NCBI GenBank assembly: GCA_004168015.1 | Contig: SEYW01000002.1 | Coordinates: forward strand, 2,501 to 46,912 | Direction of reading: 5' to 3' | Source: Methylolobus aquaticus | GTDB taxonomy: Bacteria; Pseudomonadota; Gammaproteobacteria; Methylococcales; Methylococcaceae | Length of the DNA: 44,412 nucleotides | In this document: positions 37,923 through 44,412 of the stretch, piece by piece | Position numbering within the stretch: the first letter of the stretch is position 1 | Layout of the letters: every line of letters begins with the position of its first letter | Position numbers and translations under genes: made by a program | Notes under the pieces: generated by a model | What the model saw: only the letters and a program-made list of their open reading frames with translations | The model's database searches: none | Told to the model about the DNA's origin: nothing

Positions 37923-39364
37923 AGGCCGCGGTGCTGTTCTCGGGACTCGTGGCCTTGGCCTTGGCGGGCTGCACCCCGACGCGGGTCGATCCCACGGCGT
38001 CGCTCCCGAAGGTGGAGCGTTGGCGCAACGCCGAAGCGGGGGCCGCCGTCACCGATCCGCGCTCGCTGGCTGCGTGGTGGCAGGGTTTCCATGATCCGGT
38101 GCTGAACCGGCTCGTCACCCAGGCGTTAGCCGCGAATCGCGACATCAAGGCCGCGCGGGCGCGGGTGCGCGAAGCGCGGGCGATGCTCGATGTGGCCGAG
38201 TCCGCGCTCTACCCGACGGTCGAGTTCTCAGGTTCAGGCGGACGGGAGAAGCGAATCGACCGCATCATTGCCGTCCCTGGACCCCAGGGCGTCAAGCTGG
38301 TCACGCCGGCAGCCAACGCCGTCAGTGGGGGGCTGGTCGCCCGTTGGGAGATCGATCTCTTCGGCGGGCGCAGGCTCGAAGCGGAAGCCGCCGCCGAGCA
38401 GGCCGCCGGCAGCGACGAAGGGGCCCGCGCGGTGCGCGTCGGGCTGCTGGCCAATCTCGCGACGAACTATCTCGAGCTTCGGGGTATCCAGGCCCGCATC
38501 GGTATCCTGCGCGAGCACATCGCGCTCCAGCAACAGCGCCTGCGGACCCTGCAGGCGCTGTTCGCCGCAGGCCGTGCGAATCGCGCCGATGTGGCGCGCC
38601 AGCAGAGCGCGCTGCGGAGTAGCGAAGCCGTGCTGCCCGACCTCCTGCGTGCGGCGGACGTCACGATTCATCGGCTTGGGGTGTTGGCTGGCGAAACGCC
38701 GACCCGGCTGCAACCGCTGCTTGCGCCCGCGGCGGCGCTGCCGGTGGCCGCGCCGCGACTGCCCGGCCTGTTACCGGCCCAATTGCTGGAACAGCGGCCG
38801 GATCTGCGCTTGGCCAAGCGTACGGTGAATGCAACCGCAGCGGCTCTCGGCGCGGCCGAGGCCGAACTGTATCCACGCCTGGTGTTGTCGGCGAGCGGCG
38901 GTTTCGGTGCGCTCGCGGTCGGTGGCTACCCGTCGCTGGCCGAGACGGTGTATGCGCTGGGCTCGGGACTCTCGGCGCCACTGTTCAATGCCGGCCGGAT
39001 TCGCGCCGGGATCACGGCCGCGGACGCGCGGCTGGAGCAATCGGCCGCGGAGTATGAGCGGACCTTCCTGACGGCGCTGGAAGATGTCGAGAACGCCTAC
39101 GTGGGGCACCGCGCCGCTACAGAACAGGTCGAGCAATGGGCACGCGCCGAGGAAGCTGCCGCGTTATCGCACCGTGACGCCGAGGCGTTTCACGTGCGGG
39201 GCGCGACCGACCTGTTGTCGGTGCTGGATGCCCGGCGGGCGCAACTCGAGGCTCGTGACGCTCGAGTCCGGGCGCAGACGGCTCTGGCGGTCTCGGTCGT
39301 GTCCTTGTATCGGGCTTTCGGGGGCGGATGGAGCCCTGGCGCCGACCCGGTCGCCAGCCGCTGA
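37919..39364 (+). CDS. Outer-membrane efflux lipoprotein (NodT/OprM family)
   Basis: A 481-residue TolC-like channel protein. The signal ends in L-A-L-A-G-C18, a lipobox. Later come VARWEIDLFGGRR, SNLATNYLELRG-type helices (LLANLATNYLELRGIQARIGIL) and a second structural repeat (AAALGAAEAELYPRLVLSASGGFG), as in NodT/OprM. It completes the tripartite pump. GGAGGT stands 6 nt before the ATG at 37919, which overlaps the pump stop by 4 bp; frames extended upstream into the pump gene are shadows. Confidence 0.93.
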   Translation: MKAAVLFSGLVALALAGCTPTRVDPTASLPKVERWRNAEAGAAVTDPRSLAAWWQGFHDPVLNRLVTQALAANRDIKAARARVREARAMLDVAESALYPTVEFSGSGGREKRIDRIIAVPGPQGVKLVTPAANAVSGGLVARWEIDLFGGRRLEAEAAAEQAAGSDEGARAVRVGLLANLATNYLELRGIQARIGILREHIALQQQRLRTLQALFAAGRANRADVARQQSALRSSEAVLPDLLRAADVTIHRLGVLAGETPTRLQPLLAPAAALPVAAPRLPGLLPAQLLEQRPDLRLAKRTVNATAAALGAAEAELYPRLVLSASGGFGALAVGGYPSLAETVYALGSGLSAPLFNAGRIRAGITAADARLEQSAAEYERTFLTALEDVENAYVGHRAATEQVEQWARAEEAAALSHRDAEAFHVRGATDLLSVLDARRAQLEARDARVRAQTALAVSVVSLYRAFGGGWSPGADPVASR

Positions 39365-39422
39365 GGCCGAAACGGCGTTGGAGGGGTAACGGTCTGGGTT
39401 GCTTGCCGTGTCCGGCCGGCGA

Positions 39423-39448
39423 CGGGGCGGCAGGTTTTTGCCGCCCCG
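39423..39448. terminator. Hairpin between efflux operon and hybrid kinase
   Basis: A perfect 10-bp stem, CGGGGCGGCA against TGCCGCCCCG, with a 6-nt loop GGTTTT, between the converging ends of the efflux operon and the minus-strand kinase. No T tract follows the stem, so efficiency is uncertain. Confidence 0.45.
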
Positions 39449-39453
39449 CCACG

Positions 39454-42285
39454 TTATGCGATGGCTGGCAACGCGGCTATCAGTTGCCGCAAGGCGCTGA
39501 AGTCGACCGGTTTGGTCAGGTGGTGGGAAAAACCCGCTTGCTGTGACAGCAGGCGGTCGCTGTCCTGGCCCCAGCCGGTCAGGGCGGTGATCACGATGTC
39601 GCGGCCCCAGGCGTGCTCCCGGATGCGTCGGCAGGCGTCGTAGCCGTTCAGCTTCGGCATGCCGATATCCATCAGGATGAATTCTGGCCGATGCGCCTCG
39701 GCAGCCGCGACCGCTTCCAGACCGTCCCGTGCGATGTGCACCTCGTGGCCGAGTGCGCGCAACAACGCCGCCAGACTGTTGCCCGCGTCCTGGTTGTCGT
39801 CGGCGACCAGCACGCGCCGTGGCGGCGACTGCACCGTTGCCGCTTCCGTCGCTACGGGCGCGCCTTCGCTGGGTGCTGCCGTGGCCGGCAGCCACACGAC
39901 AAATTCGCTGCCCTGGCCTTCTCCCGCGCTGTAAGCGGTGATCGAGCCGCCATGGAGCCCAATCAGCTCGCGGGCCAGGCTAAGCCCGATGCCCAAACCT
40001 CCGTGGGCTTTCTCCAGCGACTGGTCGATTTGCGAGAACATCTCGAACACCTGCGATAGCAGCGACGGCGGGATCCCTATACCGTCGTCCTTGACCCGGA
40101 GGATGATCCCATCGTCCCCCGGTTCTACCCTCAGTGCGATATGTCCGCCGGGTTCGGTGTATTTGGCGGCGTTGTTCAACAGGTTCGACACCACCTGCGC
40201 CAGACGTACCGGATCACCTTCAACGTAGGCGGCGGCCGACGGCAGAATTAAATCGAGTTGATGTCGGCGGGTTTCCAACAAGGGCCGACAGCCTTCCAGC
40301 GCGCGCTCCACGATGTCTTCGACCGCGACGGGCTGCCAATCCAGACTGATCTTGCCGCGCGTGATGCGTGAGATGTCCAGCAATTCATCGACCAGCTTCG
40401 TCAAGTGTTCCATCTGGCGTCCGATTAACTCGCAGCACCAGGTGCGTGTCCCTTCGTCTGTCCCCGGCATTTTCAGGATTTGCACCGCATTGCCGATCGG
40501 TGCCAGCGGATTACGGAGTTCATGGGCGAGCGTCGCGAGGAATTCGTCCTTGCGGCGGTCCGCGTCCTGCAGTGCGGCTTCGGCGAGCTTGCGTTCGGTG
40601 ATGTCCTGAACGGTGCCGGCAATGCGCATGGGAAGGTGCCGCTCATCGCGCTGTAACTCGCCCCGACCCGTCAGGTGGCGCACGCGACCGCCGGGGAGTA
40701 GCGCGCGGAATTCAAACTCGGGCGGAGCGTCGCCCGCAGCGCATGCCGTGATCCATGCCTGCATAAGGCTGCGATCATCCGGGTGGAGGCACTCCAGCAG
40801 CGAGTTGACGGTCGGAGTGAAGTTCTCGGGGCAAACCCCATAGATCCGAAAGGTTTCTTCTGACCACGACAATGTCTCGGAGAAATCCCAGCTCCAGCTT
40901 CCGATATGGGCGATCCGCTGTGATTCCGATAACCTGCGTTCCCTTTCCTGCAGAGCCTCGGCAATGAGCTTGCGGTCGGTGATGTCCGTGGCCATTACCA
41001 GTACGCCGGTCACTTTCCCTTCGGCATCCTTGAGGGGGACCTTGTCGGTGGACAGCCACCGAACCCGGTCGGCGGCGACGCGAATCGGCTCCTCGATGCC
41101 GAGGCGGGGTTGGCCGCTTCGGATGACGACCAGATCGTCCTGATAGTATCGCTCGGCCTCGTCCGGAAAAAATTCGCTCGTGTGCCGGCCTTCGATCCGA
41201 TCCTTAGGCAGGCCCAACGCCTCGGCGACCCTGGCGTTGACACGCAGGAGGCGATTGGCAGTGTCCTTATAGAAGATCATCGCCGGTACGGAATCCAGGA
41301 TGAGTTCCTGTTCCTGCTGTAGTTTGCGGAGTGCCGTCTCGGTTCGCTGGCGTTCCGAAATGTCGCGGCAGACTGTCGCGACGCATTCCAACTCCCCGGT
41401 TTCGGCGTCCTTCAGGGCCAGGATCATCTGCGAAACGGGAATTTCGGCTCCGCTCCGCGTCAGCATTGCATTGTCGCCCTGCCAACGGCCGAACTCGAAT
41501 GCAGCCGGGACGCCAGCTTCGACAACGCGCCGATAGGCCCAGACCGGGTGATAATCCTCGATGGTCGTGCGCAACAGGGACTCCGTGGCACCGATGCCGA
41601 GCAGCGTGCGGCCCGCCCGATTCATGTATTCGATTCGGCCGTCTGGCGTGGCGGTGGCGATCAGGTCGCTGCTGGCTTCGATGATCGCGGCCAGCTTGTG
41701 GTTAAGGGCTTCGGCGCGCTTACGCTCGGTGATGTCGGTGGAGATGCCGCAGGTGGCATAGATGTTTCCGTCCAGGTCGGTGAGCGGGAACTGGGACGAC
41801 AGGAAGGTGCGCCAGGCGCCATTGACCGGCAGCAATTCTTCCACCTGCCGGCAGCCCTGTCCGGACAGCACCCACCGGTCATTGGCGATAAGCTTTTCGG
41901 CGACTTCGGGCGCGAACAGTTCGTCGGTGGTCTTGCCTACGATAGCGCCCGGTTCGGCGTTGAGCAGTTCGGCGCAGCGGTGATTCGCGAACAGGTAGCG
42001 CCCGTCCATGTCCTTGATGAAGACCAGGACGGGCGCATGGTCGAGCGTGTCGCGAAGCCGCTTCTCGCTTTCGCGCAATCCGCGCAGTTCCTCGTCCTGA
42101 TGGGACAGCAGCCGACGCTGCCGCTCGAGTTCCGACTTGAGGTACGCAATGCTGTCGGTGTCCGGGCTTGCGGCGGTATTCAGTTCGTTCGTTGCAACTT
42201 GTTCGGTGGCGGGCGGGGTCTGGATCCAGGTTTCATCAACGGCGCCGACGGCCGGTTCCTTGAAGGCGGGCTGGGGAACCTTCAT
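39454..42285 (-). CDS. Multi-PAS hybrid sensor histidine kinase, soluble
   Basis: A 943-residue kinase without transmembrane helix or signal peptide. After a low-complexity head and coiled coil (about 45-80, AYLKSELERQRRLLSHQDEELRG) come four PAS units (about 80-190, 195-315, 325-440, 455-568), each ending in the DITERK-type PAC signature. HisKA follows with H588 in LATLAHELRNPLAP, then HATPase (N box NLLNNAAKY near 701, G boxes DDGIGIP and GGLGIGL), and a C-terminal receiver with phospho-acceptor D873 in FILMDIGMP. It likely senses internal redox state, ligands or chemistry through PAS cofactors. No response-regulator gene lies next to it. Start ATG 42285 has a weak upstream ribosome binding site. 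Confidence 0.92.
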   Translation of the reverse strand: MKVPQPAFKEPAVGAVDETWIQTPPATEQVATNELNTAASPDTDSIAYLKSELERQRRLLSHQDEELRGLRESEKRLRDTLDHAPVLVFIKDMDGRYLFANHRCAELLNAEPGAIVGKTTDELFAPEVAEKLIANDRWVLSGQGCRQVEELLPVNGAWRTFLSSQFPLTDLDGNIYATCGISTDITERKRAEALNHKLAAIIEASSDLIATATPDGRIEYMNRAGRTLLGIGATESLLRTTIEDYHPVWAYRRVVEAGVPAAFEFGRWQGDNAMLTRSGAEIPVSQMILALKDAETGELECVATVCRDISERQRTETALRKLQQEQELILDSVPAMIFYKDTANRLLRVNARVAEALGLPKDRIEGRHTSEFFPDEAERYYQDDLVVIRSGQPRLGIEEPIRVAADRVRWLSTDKVPLKDAEGKVTGVLVMATDITDRKLIAEALQERERRLSESQRIAHIGSWSWDFSETLSWSEETFRIYGVCPENFTPTVNSLLECLHPDDRSLMQAWITACAAGDAPPEFEFRALLPGGRVRHLTGRGELQRDERHLPMRIAGTVQDITERKLAEAALQDADRRKDEFLATLAHELRNPLAPIGNAVQILKMPGTDEGTRTWCCELIGRQMEHLTKLVDELLDISRITRGKISLDWQPVAVEDIVERALEGCRPLLETRRHQLDLILPSAAAYVEGDPVRLAQVVSNLLNNAAKYTEPGGHIALRVEPGDDGIILRVKDDGIGIPPSLLSQVFEMFSQIDQSLEKAHGGLGIGLSLARELIGLHGGSITAYSAGEGQGSEFVVWLPATAAPSEGAPVATEAATVQSPPRRVLVADDNQDAGNSLAALLRALGHEVHIARDGLEAVAAAEAHRPEFILMDIGMPKLNGYDACRRIREHAWGRDIVITALTGWGQDSDRLLSQQAGFSHHLTKPVDFSALRQLIAALPAIA

Positions 42286-42993
42286 GATGTCTCATGTCTC
42301 CAGGGAACGTGAATTGAGCACTTTCTCAAAGAAAAGCCACTTACGGCCGCGATGAGCGGACCCGGTTGAATGGCCGCCTGAGCGGCAACGGCACCCGGAC
42401 TCGCGTCACGCCGACACGACTAGCCGCCCGTCACTGCTCGGTGCCGGCAAACCCATGGGTGCCGGTTGGCCGCGAGGACTGGGGATGGGCTGCGGATCCT
42501 GGAGCCCGCGATGGGTTGGATCGCCTGAGCCGACTGAGGGGCGGGATAAGGATTTTTCTGAGTTGTTCAGTTGGAAATGGTATCCCGCGCATCCGGCCTT
42601 GGGAATAGGTAGGGCACTCCAACCCAAGTGCGCGAGGCCGTTCAGGGTCGTGACACGCGGCGCAGACGCTGGCAGACTCGCATCGCAACATGACACGCTG
42701 GTCGGCGAGCGGTATCGCTTCGAGCCGCGCATCGGTCCCGCTGCGCGCTGGCCCGCCTGGGTGTGCAGCCGAGCCGTGTTGGCGCGAAGATCCTTCGATG
42801 CCGCTCGGCGCCGTTTCATTCTGCTTGAGGCAACCCGGGCCTGTTCAACCGTCGTACTGGTTCGGACCGCGGAACCCCGAAGCTCAGGGATGGCGATGCC
42901 GGGCACATCCCGTGACTGGATGCCTGAATCTCGCCCGGCATGACGCAAAGACCACACCGACTTGACACGCTTAACCATTCACGAGGCCTCCCG
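42286..42993. other. Long intergenic region, no supported gene
   Basis: About 710 bp between the hybrid kinase (minus) and the exported TIM-barrel-like gene (plus). Overlapping open frames of 160-190 codons occur on both strands, but their sequences are Arg/Ser/Pro/Gly-rich, match no family known to me, and lack ribosome binding sites. The segment at about 42540-42600 is richer in A and T. It may hold decayed sequence or regulatory DNA. Confidence 0.5.
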
Positions 42994-44049
42994 ATGAAGA
43001 CTTTCCCTGCGCTTGCGGCAATGCTCGCGGCGACGGCAGCGCTCGCCGACGGTCCCCCATTGAAGAAATGGGCTCCCGGGCATTACTTTGAGGTCAAGGA
43101 TGGTGGGGATGGCCAGAAGGCGTTGAAGCGGGCGCTGGACACGCCAAAGTCGGCCGGCGCGCTGATCCGGGTGCAGTGGCGCCAGATCGAGACGAGGCCG
43201 GGTGTGTTCGATATGTCGATCATCGCCGACAGTCTGGCGCTGGCGCGGGCGGCCGGGAAGAAACTCGGAATTGCGCTGGAGGACAAGGGGTTTAACGTCG
43301 AGGATGAGGACGAGGCCCGCTGCGTGCCCGACGACATGCTGACGGATGCTCGCTACAGCGGTGGTCAGGAAGTGACTTCCCAGCATTCGGGGCAGTTCGC
43401 CTGCAACCCCAAGCGTGCCGTGCCAGCTGTAGGTGAGCGCTGGGCCGCCCTGCTGAAGGCCGTCGGACAGCGGTTCGATACCGATCCGACCTTGGTGATG
43501 GTCCAGAACACCGAGTCGGCCTTGAACAGTAGCGGGCTCTCGCAGCCCGATTATGGGGCGGCGCTGGAGCGGCAGGCCAAAGCCATGGCGGCCGCCTTTC
43601 CGACGACGCCCTGGGCCCTGTCGCTGAACTGGTCGCTGATGAACCCGAAGCTGCAGGTGAAGCTGATCGATACGATCGCTTCGCTGGGCGGTGGCATGAC
43701 CCATCCGGACACCGTGCCGCCTTCAGGCAACGGCAACCCGTTCGATGCCTATTTCAGTACCTATGCCGGACGGATCGTGTCTGCCCCGTTGGTCGAGCTG
43801 ACCTTTCTGGCCGGCGGTCGGGGTCATCTCTTTCGGGATGGGACCGATTGCGGCGGGCACCCCTGCACGTGGACGGACGTATACGACTATGCGGTCAACC
43901 GACTGCATGCTCACTACATCTTCTGGCCCCGTATGGGATGGGGCGAAGACCGCTACATCTGGGAGCGCGATTTGCTGCCGGTGCTGGAGGCCAAGAAATG
44001 GGCGATCAACACGGTGTGTCCGAGCAACATCCGCTGTCAGAGCCGTTGA
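42994..44049 (+). CDS. Exported TIM-barrel (glycoside-hydrolase-like) protein of unknown function
   Basis: A 351-residue protein with a clear signal peptide (KTFPALAAMLAATAALA, cleavage before DGPPL). The mature part looks like a (beta/alpha)8-barrel sugar hydrolase: ALIRVQWRQIETRPGVFDMSIIADSLALARAAGKKLGIAL resembles the strand 2-3 region of GH42/GH5-like enzymes, and VMVQNTESALNS and PLVELTFLAGG are Glu-containing strand ends where the acid/base and nucleophile usually sit. Family cannot be fixed. Five to six Cys in the mature protein could form disulfides. Start ATG 42994 is chosen for the signal peptide. The neighbourhood gives no clue. Confidence 0.65.
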   Translation: MKTFPALAAMLAATAALADGPPLKKWAPGHYFEVKDGGDGQKALKRALDTPKSAGALIRVQWRQIETRPGVFDMSIIADSLALARAAGKKLGIALEDKGFNVEDEDEARCVPDDMLTDARYSGGQEVTSQHSGQFACNPKRAVPAVGERWAALLKAVGQRFDTDPTLVMVQNTESALNSSGLSQPDYGAALERQAKAMAAAFPTTPWALSLNWSLMNPKLQVKLIDTIASLGGGMTHPDTVPPSGNGNPFDAYFSTYAGRIVSAPLVELTFLAGGRGHLFRDGTDCGGHPCTWTDVYDYAVNRLHAHYIFWPRMGWGEDRYIWERDLLPVLEAKKWAINTVCPSNIRCQSR

Positions 44050-44159
44050 GCTCGCTGCAGCGCTTCGTGGCGTGCCGAAAGGGCAGGCGGTTGGGTGGTG
44101 ATGTTCATGGACCTATCGCCTCGCGTGGTTTCGACTAGACTTGGGTCGTGCCGGAGGTG

Positions 44160-44177
44160 TCAGGCTCCCAAGCCTGA
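44160..44177. other. Hairpin behind the TIM-barrel gene
   Basis: TCAGGCT and AGCCTGA form a perfect 7-bp stem around CCCA. It lies about 110 bp after the stop and has no T tract, so it is a weak terminator candidate or a boundary of the following transposase remnant. Confidence 0.3.
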
Positions 44178-44280
44178 ACGGACCTGATTCCCCCCAATGG
44201 CCCCGTATCTTCGGCACTTTCCATCGCACCCTTCCCAGTCGCTGCCCGTGCATGGGCGCGGCAGCAGTCACAAGGCCGGT

Positions 44281-44412
44281 CTCGTTCTATCTTTGCCCCA
44301 GAGTCCCGCTCCGGCGAACAGCGCGCGGGCCCAACGCGACGACGCCCTGATCCCGGAGATTGAACGCGTCTGGCAGGCCAACCTGCAGGTGTATGGCGCC
44401 GACAAGGTCTGG
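44281..44412 (+). mobile_element. IS3-family transposase (OrfB) fragment, cut by window edge
   Basis: In the frame ending at the last base the translation reads RDDALIPEIERVWQANLQVYGADKVW, the conserved N-terminal stretch of IS3-family OrfB (R-D...L...I-x-R-V-W-x-x-N...Y-G-x-x-K-V-W). The frame continues beyond the window, where the DDE domain would follow. Upstream of about 44320 the reading does not resemble the usual OrfB N terminus and no OrfA is seen in the 230 bp before it, so the 5' part is probably missing or decayed. The exact left border is not determinable. Confidence 0.62.

Noticed and set aside
33616..39364. RND operon as the sterol transporter (BstA analogue)
   Set aside because: It is a typical drug-type tripartite pump with its own TetR repressor, 10 kb away from the sterol genes. 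Nothing links it to sterols.
42406..42978. Open frames of 160-190 codons on both strands between the hybrid kinase and the TIM-barrel gene
   Set aside because: No family resemblance, biased composition and no start signals.

Overview
The window looks like chromosomal DNA of a GC-rich gammaproteobacterium. The evidence is the proteobacterial rRNA sequence, a CydA close to the E. coli type with a CydX small subunit, and TrxC, ETHE1, RND efflux and multi-PAS hybrid kinase genes typical of that class. No methane-oxidation or other lifestyle-defining genes are present, so genus cannot be given. Sterol synthesis in this class is best known from Methylococcales methanotrophs, which is a hint only.

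Layout. Positions 1-2917 hold the 3' part of an rrn operon (23S lacking about its first 200 nt, 5S, strong terminator). Then come a very large GH15/phosphorylase-kinase-alpha-like protein (minus), an AT-richer stretch with a lone GT14-type glycosyltransferase, a small FmdB-like zinc-ribbon protein with thioredoxin 2, an EAL-domain protein, a small unknown protein, and a complete cytochrome bd operon cydP-cydA-cydB-cydX (minus). An ETHE1-type persulfide dioxygenase follows.

The centre of interest is 15.4-23.8 kb, all on the minus strand. It holds a squalene-epoxidase-like FAD monooxygenase, an oxidosqualene cyclase (DCTAE motif, not the DxDD motif of squalene-hopene cyclases), an NTF2-like protein, a DHCR24-type sterol C-24 reductase, a CYP51 sterol 14-demethylase fused to a 3Fe-4S ferredoxin, and an exported TPR protein. 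Together they can be read as a bacterial sterol pathway: squalene to oxidosqualene, to lanosterol, to a 14-demethylated, side-chain-reduced sterol. The TPR protein and the NTF2-like protein are candidate accessory factors (transport; double-bond isomerisation or binding). No C-14 reductase or C-4 demethylation gene is recognisable in the window. Next to the cluster lie an exported chlorophyllase-like hydrolase and a stand-alone MprF-C-terminal (DUF2156) transferase. Fungal relatives of the latter domain aminoacylate ergosterol, so its position is provocative.

From 26.5 kb on: an RRM RNA-binding protein with a strong terminator; a large hybrid sensor kinase interrupted by one in-frame TAA; a patatin-like phospholipase; a TetR repressor divergent from a lipoprotein MFP-RND-OMF efflux operon, with a palindrome between them; a second, soluble-looking multi-PAS hybrid kinase; an exported TIM-barrel-like protein of unknown function; and the start of an IS3-type transposase remnant running off the right edge.
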